This document shows positions 35,035 through 43,248 of a stretch of DNA of 64,000 nt, one piece after another. The notes under the pieces were generated by a model. It worked only from the letters and a program-made list of their open reading frames with translations, made no database searches and was not told where the DNA came from. Both the position numbers and the translations under genes were made by a program. This DNA is from Streptomyces sp. NBC_00457 (GTDB lineage Bacteria > Actinomycetota > Actinomycetes > Streptomycetales > Streptomycetaceae). The first letter of the stretch is position 1, and each line of letters begins with the position of its first letter. The stretch spans positions 9,610,001 to 9,674,000 of the forward strand of contig NZ_CP107905.1 of assembly GCF_036014015.1 (NCBI RefSeq), given 5' to 3'.

Positions 35035-37101
35035 CTACACCGGCTTCTGCGCACGAGCGATGAGCAGGGCCACGTCGTCGGAGTTGTCCGGCTGGTGCAG
35101 TGTGCGCAGGAGCAGGTCGCACAGCTCCTCCAGCGGGCGGTCGGGGCCGTCGAGCAGATCGAGCAGCGCGTCCAGGCGTTCGTCGAGCGGGTGTTGGCGG
35201 GTCTCGACCAGACCGTCGGTGTAGAACACCAGCCGGTCTCCGGGTTCGAGGTCGACGGTCGTGGTGGAGAAGGCGACACCGCCCACGCCGAGCGGTGCCC
35301 CGGTGGGGAGTTCGAGCAGCTCCGGTGCGCGGCCGGGGCACAGGCGGACCGGCGGCAGATGCCCGGCGTTGGCGATCCGGCACTGCCGCAGATGCGGGTC
35401 GTGGATGGCGTACTGGCAGGTCGCGATGGAGTGGTCCAGGCCCTGGGTGATCCGGTCGAGGTGATCGAGGAGCACCGACGGGTCGAGGCCGAGGGCGGCC
35501 AGCGTGTTCGTCGCGGTGCGCAGCCGGCCCATCGTCGCGGCGGCCGTGATGCCGCTGCCCATCACATCGCCGACGACGAGCGCCGTCTTGCCGCCGTCCA
35601 GCGGGATCACGTCGAACCAGTCGCCGCCGACCTCGCTGGTGGCCCCGGCGGGCTGATAGCGGGAGGCGACCTCGAGGCCGCCGGTGACCCGCGGATGGCT
35701 GGGCAGCAGGCTGCGCTGCAGGGTCAGGGCGGTGTCGCGGGCGCTCTGGTACCAGCGCGCGTTGTCGATCTGCACGGCCGCGCGGGCCGCCAGTTCACGG
35801 GCGAGCAGCAGGTCGTCCTCGCTGAACGGCTGCGGATTTCGGCTGCGTTTGAGGTCGAGGGCGCCGAGCACTTCGCCGCGTGCGATCAGCGGAACGGCCA
35901 GATAGGAGTGCACTCCTGCCCGCGCCAGCAGCTCCGCGGCCTCGGGTGAGCGGGCGATGCGCGGCAGGTCCTCGTCCTTGACCTGCGCCACCATGACCGG
36001 CCGGCCGGTGCGTACGCACTCGGTGACCAGGCGGTCCGGTCCGTACCGCGCGACCTGCCCGGGCGGGTCGGCCGCGCCGAGCGCCTCGGTGTCGTGCTCC
36101 GCCCGGACGGCCAGGGCGCGGATCACCGCCGCCTCGCCGGGGCCCAGGCTGCTGCGTCTGCCTTCCATCACGGCTTCGAGCAGATCTACGGCGGCGACGT
36201 CGGCGAGTTCCGGCACGGCGACGTCGGCCAGTTCGCGGGCGGTGCGGTCCAGGTCCAGCGTGGTCCCGATCCGCGCGGAGGCGTCGGCGATGAGCGCCAG
36301 TCGCCGGCGCGCGGTCTCGGCCTCGACACCCGCCCGGTACTGCTCGGTGATGTCCACGACCGAGGCGGCCACTCCCAGCACGTTCCCCAGGGGGTCCTCC
36401 AGCCGGTACATCGAGACCGACCAGGCGTGGTCCTCCTCGGGGTCCGCCGGGGTCCGGCCGAAGGTGGGCTGGTCGACGAGCGGCATCCCGGTCTCCAGGA
36501 CCTGGCGGGCGGCCCGCTCCACGGCGGCGGCGTCCACCCGCGGCAGCATCTCCTGGACCGTACGGCCGAGGTGCTCCTCGGCGCGGATGCCGTTGATCCG
36601 CTCCAGCGCCGGGTTGACCGAGACGTACTTCAAGTCCGTGTCCAGGACGGCCAGTCCGATGGGTGACTGCGCGACGATCCGCGTCGACAGCGCCACGTCC
36701 CGCTCCAGCCCGCGCACGGTCTCCTGGTCGGCCGCGAGCCCCAGCGCGAAGAAGTCGCCCCGGTCGTCGAGGAGCCGCTGATTGCGGAACTCCACGAGCC
36801 GAGTGCCGCCGTCCTTGTGCCGTACCGGAAAGGCGCCCGCCCAGCCCTCACCGGTCTCCATGACGTCGGCGAACAGCTTGATGGCCAGCTCGGCGTACTG
36901 CTCGTGCACCATCAGGCGGGACGCGTACTCCCCGAGGGCCTCCTGCGCGGAGTACCCGAACAACCCCTCGGCCTGCGGGCTCCACAGCACGATGCGCCCC
37001 TGGGCGTCGAGCAGCACGGAGGCCACGCCCAGCACGTCGAGCAGCCCGCTCGGCCGCACCGGCCCGCCGCCCTCGGCCACCGGAGGCCCGGCTGCACCCA
37101 T
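35035..37101 (-). CDS. PAS-PAS-GAF-SpoIIE serine phosphatase
   Basis: A 688-residue signalling phosphatase. It has two PAS domains (about 20-130 and 145-260), a GAF domain (about 275-440) and a PP2C/SpoIIE domain (about 470-685). The phosphatase metal-site motifs are GGDWFDV, GDVMGSG and FYTDGLVE, all present. It lacks the C-terminal GHKL kinase domain seen in some relatives. Such enzymes dephosphorylate STAS anti-anti-sigma factors. ATG 37101 is preferred; GTG 37110 is also possible. It is about 8 kb from the MEDS-STAS/kinase pair, whose STAS lacks the usual phospho-Ser, so that pair is an unlikely substrate. Confidence 0.9.
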   Translation of the reverse strand: MGAAGPPVAEGGGPVRPSGLLDVLGVASVLLDAQGRIVLWSPQAEGLFGYSAQEALGEYASRLMVHEQYAELAIKLFADVMETGEGWAGAFPVRHKDGGTRLVEFRNQRLLDDRGDFFALGLAADQETVRGLERDVALSTRIVAQSPIGLAVLDTDLKYVSVNPALERINGIRAEEHLGRTVQEMLPRVDAAAVERAARQVLETGMPLVDQPTFGRTPADPEEDHAWSVSMYRLEDPLGNVLGVAASVVDITEQYRAGVEAETARRRLALIADASARIGTTLDLDRTARELADVAVPELADVAAVDLLEAVMEGRRSSLGPGEAAVIRALAVRAEHDTEALGAADPPGQVARYGPDRLVTECVRTGRPVMVAQVKDEDLPRIARSPEAAELLARAGVHSYLAVPLIARGEVLGALDLKRSRNPQPFSEDDLLLARELAARAAVQIDNARWYQSARDTALTLQRSLLPSHPRVTGGLEVASRYQPAGATSEVGGDWFDVIPLDGGKTALVVGDVMGSGITAAATMGRLRTATNTLAALGLDPSVLLDHLDRITQGLDHSIATCQYAIHDPHLRQCRIANAGHLPPVRLCPGRAPELLELPTGAPLGVGGVAFSTTTVDLEPGDRLVFYTDGLVETRQHPLDERLDALLDLLDGPDRPLEELCDLLLRTLHQPDNSDDVALLIARAQKPV

Positions 37102-37329
37102 CGCACGCACCGCCTTCGTTCTGTGTCACGGCACGCCGTCCCCCGTGCCGACTCCCCTTGTTCTACCGCGTTCAACCGCTTCTGTGATGCCACGGTCGCC
37201 CTCCTCCACCATCCCTCAACACAGCGGTGGCCGTCCGGTGAAGTCGACAGGAAGTGATCGGAGTCGTCGGGAAGTGATCCGCCCGCACCGGGTGATCCGT
37301 CGTCGAACGGACAACTCCTGTTCCGTCTA

Positions 37330-37351
37330 TTGGTCTGTACATGACGACCAA
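37330..37351. promoter_or_regulatory. inverted repeat TTGGTC-N10-GACCAA in a divergent intergenic region
   Basis: Perfect six-base half-sites with a 10-base spacer lie 60 bases upstream of the secreted-protein gene. This is a candidate operator or activator site for an unknown regulator. The remaining 37102-37410 region holds no gene. Confidence 0.45.
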
Positions 37352-37410
37352 CCGCACGCCACACTGTCCGCCGAGCGCCGCCCCCCACCCCCCACCGAGG
37401 AGCCGTTCCC

Positions 37411-38286
37411 ATGCGCCTGCCCGCCCGGCAACGTTGTCACGCCGCCCTGACCGGTGTCGTCGCCCTCGCCACCGCCGTCGTCCTGTCCGCCGCCCCGCCC
37501 GCCGCCGCCGCGGACACCTGGACCGAGGTGGGCTCCGACCGCGCCGATCCGCTCACCGAGAGCCAGGGCCTGACCTCGGTCGAGGTGCCGGCGAACAGCC
37601 CCAACCGCTACACCGGCATCGGCACCATCCCCGCCGATGTGTCCGGCCGCGGCTGGAACCACGTCGGCGACCCGGACGCCTCGTACGACGGGCACTACAT
37701 CGAGCCGTACCAGCGGGACTCGGGCAGTTCGAAGATGTTCCGGGTGCAGAAGCCGGACGGGAGCCGGGCGGAGTACGTCCACGCCCTCAGCCCCGGAGAG
37801 GCGCTCAACAACTCCTGGGTCGCGATCTCCCCCGACGGCCAGTGGATGCTGGCGGGCGAGTGGGGCACGATGACCCGGCTGCTGGTCTTCCCGACCCCGG
37901 GCGTCAACTCCAGCACCTCCCCGTCGGCGAACCTCCCGCAGGCCTCCACCGTCAACCTCGACCACGCGGTACGCGACGTGCAGGGCTGCGACTTCTCCGG
38001 CCCGACGACCCTGCTGTGCTCCTCGGACGACCCGGCGGGCACGCTCTTCGGCATCACCAAGCCGCTGCTCCAGATCGACCTCTCCGCCGCACCGGGCGGG
38101 TCGGCGGACGTCTCCGGTCATGTCACGGCACTGCGCCAGCTGCCCCTGCGCAGCTCCTGCTCGGGCACGTTCGAGACGGAGGGCATCGACTACGACCGCC
38201 GTACGGGCACCCTGCGCGTGATCGTCATCTCGCCTGGCTTCTGCGTGCTGACGGACAGCAAGACGTACCGGTTCACGCGGAGCTGA
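37411..38286 (+). CDS. secreted protein of unknown function
   Basis: 291 residues with a clear signal peptide (positive start, Ala/Val/Leu core, AAAAD cleavage near residue 34). The mature part is beta-rich with aromatic strands (NRYTGIGTIP, WVAISPDGQWMLAGEWG, GIDYDRRTGTLRVIVI), suggesting a propeller- or lectin-like fold, and four cysteines toward the C-terminus. I do not recognise a named family. Confidence 0.75.
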   Translation: MRLPARQRCHAALTGVVALATAVVLSAAPPAAAADTWTEVGSDRADPLTESQGLTSVEVPANSPNRYTGIGTIPADVSGRGWNHVGDPDASYDGHYIEPYQRDSGSSKMFRVQKPDGSRAEYVHALSPGEALNNSWVAISPDGQWMLAGEWGTMTRLLVFPTPGVNSSTSPSANLPQASTVNLDHAVRDVQGCDFSGPTTLLCSSDDPAGTLFGITKPLLQIDLSAAPGGSADVSGHVTALRQLPLRSSCSGTFETEGIDYDRRTGTLRVIVISPGFCVLTDSKTYRFTRS

Positions 38287-38388
38287 CGCCCCGGCCGTGG
38301 TGCGTTGCGGCGAGATGGTGGTTTGCTGAAGGTGGGCGCGGACACTCGGGGCCCGCGCCACCGCAGCGCGGCCACGAGAGGAGCGGTC

Positions 38389-38760
38389 ATGATGATCGGC
38401 GAGCGATCGCACCCGGAACACGTCTCGGTGGAGATCAGCGGATGCTCCAAGGACGACGCCCGCATCGTGTTCGACACACTGTGCGCGTGCTTCTCGTCCG
38501 ACCGGTGCGCCGATGACGTACCGGAGGAGGCCTCGGACACCCGCCCGACGGTATGGCTCGGCACCTTCGACGTCGCCGACGCCCGCGAGGGCGCCCGCCC
38601 GGCCCGGCTGCGGTCGTCCGTCGAGGCCGATGTGCAGGGCGGCTACTGGGCGGTCGACCGGTTCCGCGACACCCTCGGCTCCCTGTTCTCCGTGCATGAG
38701 GCCGCCGGTGCGTCCGGCGACCAGGAGAGGGAACTGCATCTGCGGCTGGAGAACCGCTAG
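38389..38760 (+). CDS. hypothetical protein, intact next to an IS insertion
   Basis: 123 residues: VSVEISGCSKDDARIVFDTLCACF at the start, then a hydrophilic C-terminal half. GAGGAG precedes ATG 38389. No family recognised. The stop codon TAG lies inside the 10-bp target duplication of the IS4-type element, so the reading frame was not changed by the insertion. Confidence 0.7.
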   Translation: MMIGERSHPEHVSVEISGCSKDDARIVFDTLCACFSSDRCADDVPEEASDTRPTVWLGTFDVADAREGARPARLRSSVEADVQGGYWAVDRFRDTLGSLFSVHEAAGASGDQERELHLRLENR

Positions 38761-38763
38761 GGC
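38754..38763. repeat. target site duplication, left copy
   Basis: CCGCTAGGGC directly abuts the left inverted repeat and is repeated at 40220-40229. It contains the stop codon of the upstream gene. Confidence 0.9.
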
Positions 38764-38779
38764 CAATGCCGTTGTTTTA
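38764..38779 (+). repeat. left terminal inverted repeat of the IS
   Basis: CAATGCCGTTGTTTTA; the reverse complement of the right end reads CAATGCCGTTGCGTTA, two mismatches. Confidence 0.9.
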
Positions 38780-38816
38780 GTCGCGGGCGTACGCTGCTGC
38801 GTAGTGCTTCCCGGGG

Positions 38817-40206
38817 GTGGTGCGGGTGTCTGCGGATGTCGGCGAGTTATCGGGGCTGGGGTTGCTGACCTGGGTGTATCGGCCTGGGTTGGTGGATCGT
38901 GTGGTGGCCGCTTGCGGTCGTGGCGAGCAGCGCAGACGCCTGCTGCCAGCTCGATTGGTGGTGTATTTCGTGCTCGCCCTTGCCCTGTTCTCGCCGGCCC
39001 CGTATCTGGAGGTGATGCGGCATCTGGTCGAGGGCCTGCGGAGCCAGGGCCTGCTGGGCGAGTGGCGCATCCCTGCGAAGTCGTCGCTGTTTCGGGCTCG
39101 CCAGCGGCTGGGATCGGAGCCGCTGCGGGTGCTGTTTGCCACGACCGCGAAGCCGATGGGCACCGAGACCACGCCGGGTTGCTTCTGGCGAGGGCTGCGG
39201 CTGCTGGCAGTGGACGGCACCTGCTGGGACGTGGCCGACAGTCCGGCCAATGAGGCCGCCTTCGGCCGTCCCGGAAACAGCCGCGGCCACGACAAATCCT
39301 CCTTTCCTCAGGTGCGGATGGCCTGTCTGATCGAGGTGGGCACCCACCTCGTCCTGGACGCGGAACTGGCCGGCTGCCGCACCGGTGAAGTCACCCTGGT
39401 GGGCCGCCTTCCACGCTCCTGCCAGCCCGGCGAACTGGTCCTGGCAGACCGGGAGTTCCTCGGCGTGCCGCTTTGGCGGGCCTTCACCGACAGCGGTGCC
39501 GATCTGTTGTGGCGGGTGCCCGCCAACCGCATCCTGCCCGTCGAGCGGCAGTTACGGGACGGATCCTGGATCTCCCGCATCCACGCCCACACCGACCCCG
39601 CGCACCGTGATCCGGTCACAGTGCGGGTGGTGGCCTATCAGCTGCACGGCACCAGCCGCGAAGGCGAGAACTACCGGCTGGTGACCACACTGCTCGATGC
39701 CCGTCGCTACCCCGCCCGCCAGCTGGCTGCGCTCTATCAGGAACGCTGGGAAGCGGAGGCTGTCTTCGCAGAGCTCAAGACTCATCAACGCGGCGCCCAC
39801 GTCGTGCTCACCAGCAAGACACCCGACGGAATCCTGCAGCAGATCTGGGCCCACCTGCTCGTCCACCACGCGCTGCGTGAGCTGATGGTGAGAACCGCGG
39901 CCACCCGGGGCCTGGATGCCGACCGGATCTCGTTCACCGAAACCCTGCGCTCCGCCCGGCGCAGTGTGACCGTCACGCCGGGCAGTTTTTCCCCCTGAAC
40001 TGCTGGTCAGAGCCCTTGTCATGCTCCAGCACGACCTACTCGAACGACTCCTGCCGACCAGACGCCTGCGCAGTCAGCCCCGCGTCGTCAAACGCAAGAT
40101 GTCCAACTACCGGCTCAAACGGGCCGGACACCGCACCTGGCCCCAACCCACCCAGGCCGGTACCCGAGCAGTCCGCATTCAAAGACCCCAACCCGCAAAC
40201 CCGTAA
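38817..40206 (+). pseudogene. IS4-type transposase with a frameshift at 39987-39995
   Basis: A DDE transposase. The Asp residues are in LLAVDGTCWDVAD and LVLADREFLG, and the Y-R-E-K signature is YQERWEAEAVFAELK. The first frame (38817-39998, 393 residues) has all catalytic residues, then hits TGA right after a TTTTTCCCCC tract. The +1 frame continues with a plausible C-terminus (MLQHDLLERLLPTRRLRSQP, then KRKMSNYRLKR) to a TAA inside the right inverted repeat. Possible explanations are an indel mutation, a sequencing error in the homopolymer, or less likely programmed frameshifting. The 393-residue product might still be active. Confidence 0.8.
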
Positions 40207-40219
40207 CGCAACGGCATTG
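40204..40219 (-). repeat. right terminal inverted repeat of the IS
   Basis: TAACGCAACGGCATTG on the plus strand; its first three bases are the stop codon of the frameshifted transposase reading. Confidence 0.9.
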
Positions 40220-40229
40220 CCGCTAGGGC
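40220..40229. repeat. target site duplication, right copy
   Basis: CCGCTAGGGC, identical to 38754-38763. Confidence 0.9.
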
Positions 40230-40271
40230 CTGTCCGGACCCGGCTCCGGGCGGTTGTACGCCCGCATGCCG

Positions 40272-40307
40272 ACGGGCCGCCTCCCCGGCACCGGCCGGTG
40301 AGGCGGC
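40272..40307. terminator. bidirectional-type hairpin between the IS and the next gene
   Basis: GGGCCGCCTC (40272-40281) pairs perfectly with GAGGCGGCCC (40298-40307). Before the IS landed, it would have ended the 38389-38760 gene; it also ends the convergent gene at 40323. Confidence 0.75.
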
Positions 40308-40322
40308 CCGCGGCGTCCGCCG

Positions 40323-40856
40323 TCAGAGCCGGGAGGGGCGCGAGCGGCGGCGCAGATACCAGACGGTGGCGGCGATTCCGGTGCTCACCAGTGCGCCGCC
40401 CGCCACCAGGGTGAGGGTGCCGTAGTCCGTGGTGCCGCCGCCCATGCCGCCCATGACGCCGCGGGACGGCGAGGCCGTGGCGGAGATCGTGGGCGTCGTG
40501 GCAGCCGAGACGATGACGGACTGGGTGCCCGCGGTGTTGTTGTTCGAGCACATGACGATGACGGTGTAGGTGCCGGGACTCACGCTGGACCAGGCGGTGC
40601 TCTGCTGGGTGTTCGTCCCGGACAGCGCCGCCTGCCGTCCCTGGGCGAAGTTCGCCTGGCTGCTGTTGAGGAGCGAGGCGGTGCCCCAGCTGCCGTTGAT
40701 CTGGGTGCAGGCGCTGGTGGTGACGGAGACCGTGGAACCGCTGGTGCTCACGGAGATCCCGGAGACGGCGGCCGATCCCGCGGCCAGCGGAAGCGGAAGC
40801 GCGGTGGCGGCTGCCACGGTCAGGCCGGAGCGGAGGAGTAGCGATCTGTTGCGCAT
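40323..40856 (-). CDS. secreted, C-terminally membrane-anchored protein
   Basis: 177 residues. A signal peptide (LLLRSGLTVAAATALPLPLAAG) is followed by a Ser/Thr-rich beta domain (about 35-130, with two Cys) and a C-terminal helix (LTLVAGGALVSTGIAATVWYL) ending in a basic tail. The layout looks like a sortase substrate, but no LPxTG is present, so it is probably held only by its helix. GGAGGG precedes ATG 40856. Function unknown. Confidence 0.75.
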   Translation of the reverse strand: MRNRSLLLRSGLTVAAATALPLPLAAGSAAVSGISVSTSGSTVSVTTSACTQINGSWGTASLLNSSQANFAQGRQAALSGTNTQQSTAWSSVSPGTYTVIVMCSNNNTAGTQSVIVSAATTPTISATASPSRGVMGGMGGGTTDYGTLTLVAGGALVSTGIAATVWYLRRRSRPSRL

Positions 40857-41032
40857 GTGGACTGCCCTCCGGCGGCACGGTTGGCGGTACATCCCTTGCG
40901 CCGCCGAGGTCGGGGAAACGCCCGTGCTGCCACAGGGACAGCCAACGTGTCCCTGGGGCGTCCCGCATCCGGACCGCGCCCGGTCAGGTGACGGGCGCTC
41001 CGCGGGTAGTGCCGCGATTGGTCGTCTCTTGT

Positions 41033-41086
41033 CTGCGGGTGCGTTGTGGCTGGTCGCGCAGTTCCCCGCGCCCCTTCGGGGCGCTG
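41033..41086 (+). repeat. 54-bp intergenic repeat, copy 2
   Basis: Matches copy 1 (10423-10476) at 49 of 54 positions and has a perfect 7-bp hairpin GCGCCCC-TTC-GGGGCGC at its end. It lies one base beyond the stop codon of the FN3 lipoprotein gene, in antisense to that gene. Confidence 0.85.
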
Positions 41087-41087
41087 C

Positions 41088-42077
41088 TCAGCCGTCGGTT
41101 TTCACCGTGTGCTCCGGCGAGAAGCCTCCCCACGTGCCGTCCGGGAGCTTTGCCCGGATTCGGACGCGGTGGGTTACTCCGGCCTCGCGTCCCGCGTAGA
41201 AGCTGTACGTCGCCTTTTCCCGTGGTGGGGTTCCGCCCCATACGAGGGAGGTGGCCGGTTGTCCGTCGAGTTGGATCTGGTACTCCGTGACCAGGCCGTC
41301 TGTGAGGGGTGGGGTCCAGGAGAGGTCGATGTAGTACGCCCCGTCGGTGCGGTGGGTTGTCGCGTGGAAGTCGGTGGGGGCCGTGCCGCGGCCGTTGTCG
41401 GTGCCGGGTGTTGTCGTGAGGCGGATGGTGGCGGTGGCCGGTGAGAGGTTGTCGGCCGCGTCGCGGGCGCGGACCGTGAACACGTAGGGCGTGTCCGGCC
41501 GCAGGCCCGTCACCACGGTCGCCGTCTGGTTCCCGCCCACACTGTGGATCTTCGTGGTGCCCTGGTAGATGTCGTACGACACCACGTCCCGGTCGTCCGT
41601 CGACGCGGACCAGGACAACTGGACGGCCCGGCTGCCGACGACCCGGCCGCTCGGACTCCCGGGGCCGGTCGGGGCCATCCGGTCCGCCGCCACCGCCCGC
41701 GGTGTCGTTGCCCGGACCTCGCGGCTCCCCGGCCCGAGGCGCCCCTCGGTGTCCCGGGCCCGCACGGTGAAGACGTACACGGTGGACGGCCGGAGCCTGG
41801 TGACATCCACCATGTGCTCCGAACCAGGCACTTCCTTGACCTTCGTGGTGCCGCGATACACCTCGTACCGGCTGATGCCCTGGTCCGACGGCACCGCGTT
41901 CCACATGACGTGCACACTGGTGGCGCTCCCCGCCTCGGCGGTGACGCCCACCGGAGCCCCCGGCGGCCGTTCCCCTTCACCGTCACCCGTCCCGCCCCAT
42001 CCGCAGGACGTGACCAGCGGCAGCGCGCAGAGCGCCAGGATCGCGAGCCGGAGGAGGGGAGTGGGAACGTGTCGCAC
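41088..42077 (-). CDS. lipoprotein with three fibronectin type III domains
   Basis: 329 residues. The start is GTG 42077, set by GGAGG seven bases upstream; an ATG at 42101 would hide the signal peptide. The lipobox is VTSC near residue 25. Three FN3 domains follow (about 38-120, 133-215 and 225-325), with repeated cores such as SRYEVYRGTTKVKEV and VSYDIYQGTTKIHSV. It is probably an extracellular binding or spacer protein. The last 48 codons contain 11 ending in A and none ending in T, unlike the rest of the gene; this skew abuts the 54-bp repeat. A DasR-like palindrome lies 32 bases upstream. Confidence 0.85.
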   Translation of the reverse strand: MRHVPTPLLRLAILALCALPLVTSCGWGGTGDGEGERPPGAPVGVTAEAGSATSVHVMWNAVPSDQGISRYEVYRGTTKVKEVPGSEHMVDVTRLRPSTVYVFTVRARDTEGRLGPGSREVRATTPRAVAADRMAPTGPGSPSGRVVGSRAVQLSWSASTDDRDVVSYDIYQGTTKIHSVGGNQTATVVTGLRPDTPYVFTVRARDAADNLSPATATIRLTTTPGTDNGRGTAPTDFHATTHRTDGAYYIDLSWTPPLTDGLVTEYQIQLDGQPATSLVWGGTPPREKATYSFYAGREAGVTHRVRIRAKLPDGTWGGFSPEHTVKTDG

Positions 42078-42108
42078 GGCTCTGCCTCCAAGGGGCGGCA
42101 TGACGCAA

Positions 42109-42120
42109 TGGTCCGGACCA
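42109..42120. promoter_or_regulatory. DasR-responsive-element-like palindrome
   Basis: TGGTCCGGACCA is a perfect 12-bp palindrome. DasR sites have the core TGGTCTAGACCA; only the two central bases differ. It is close to the FN3 lipoprotein start and about 320 bases from the chitosanase. The rest of the 42078-42442 gap contains no gene; it includes a GC-rich stretch with many short inverted repeats. Confidence 0.45.
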
Positions 42121-42442
42121 ATATGACGCCAATGACGCGATCACATCAAGAGGTCGGTCGTTGGTGGCCGCCCGGCGGGGTTACGTATGCTGATGCTCCT
42201 CACGGCTGAACTTCCCGTCCGGCGTCGGGAGTTCATGCCGGTGGCGCGGAACGCTGTCGTCGCTGATCCCGCGCCGGCGCGGGCGGCCGGGTGGCCGGAG
42301 CCGATACGGGCCCGGCCGCCCGGCCCCGGTCGGATCCGCGGAGACATGCGCCGTCCGGCCCTTCAATGCTGGACGCAAGATCGAAACGGCACCAGATTGG
42401 GCCGGGCGACGGTCAGTGTCCCCGAGGAGAGGCCCTCTCATC

Positions 42443-43147
42443 GTGCGTGTCTCGTCCCTAGCCCTGGTCGCGGCCAGTTGTGCCGTGCTCGCTCCGACTG
42501 CGTACTCCGCTCCCCGCGCCGAACCCGCCGTCACGGAACGACTGCCGGAGGTGAGGCGTGAGGGTGACGTCGGCGCCGCCGAGCTGCTGGCCAGGGTGCG
42601 GGACTGCGTCCCCGTGTCCGAGGGTCGCTATCGCCGCGATGCCGGCGCACCCGCGACCATTCCGGTGTGCGGCACCGAAGAAGCCGTCTTCTGGAAGGCC
42701 GACCTCGACATCGACTGCGACGGCCGGCCCGGCCCGCACTGCAACGCCCGGACCGACCCGCACTTCTCCGACGCCACCGCCTACCCGCAGTCCGACGGCG
42801 GCCCATTGGACGCCGAGAGCCTCCCGTACATCGTCGTGCCCGTGCCCAGTTCCCTCTGGGACCACAGTGCCCACGGTGTCGACGGCGGCGCGGTGGCCGC
42901 CGTGATCCACGGGGACCGGGTCCAGTACGCCGTCGTCGGCGACACCGGCCCGCGCGACCTCATCGGCGAGGCGTCCTACGCCGCCGCCCGCGGTCTGGGC
43001 ATCGACCCCGACCCGCACGGGGGTGGCACGGACTCCGATGTCACCTACATCGTCTTCAAGGGCAGCCGGGTGAAGCCCATCGAGGACCATGCCGGAGCCG
43101 TGCTCATCGGGGAGCGACTGGCGCGGCAGTTCGTGCGGGGGCGGTGA
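42443..43147 (+). CDS. secreted chitosanase, GH75
   Basis: 234 residues with a signal peptide ending around YSA (residues 20-23). The catalytic pair is Asp167 and Glu176 in VGDTGPRDLIGEAS, nine residues apart as in characterised GH75 enzymes. VFWKADLDIDCDG is another family block. GTG 42443 has GAGGAGAGG upstream; the in-frame GTG at 42416 would extend the signal peptide with charged residues. It hydrolyses chitosan outside the cell, in line with the amino-sugar operator-like site in the same intergenic region. Confidence 0.93.
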   Translation: MRVSSLALVAASCAVLAPTAYSAPRAEPAVTERLPEVRREGDVGAAELLARVRDCVPVSEGRYRRDAGAPATIPVCGTEEAVFWKADLDIDCDGRPGPHCNARTDPHFSDATAYPQSDGGPLDAESLPYIVVPVPSSLWDHSAHGVDGGAVAAVIHGDRVQYAVVGDTGPRDLIGEASYAAARGLGIDPDPHGGGTDSDVTYIVFKGSRVKPIEDHAGAVLIGERLARQFVRGR

Positions 43148-43248
43148 GGTGTAAGACCCGTTTCCTTCGGGCCCGTTGCCCTCAGGCCCGTTTCATGCGG
43201 GGCAGTGAGCCGGAAGCCGCGGCTCGTGTCCGGACGGCGAGCGCAGGG

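Larger units (their letters stand above)
38764..40219 (+). mobile_element. IS4-family insertion sequence, 1456 bp
   Basis: The ends are 16-bp inverted repeats: 38764-38779 and 40204-40219 match at 14 of 16 positions. They are flanked by a 10-bp direct repeat, a length typical of IS4 insertions. One transposase gene fills the element, with a frameshift near its 3' end. The perfect target duplication implies recent insertion. Confidence 0.93.
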
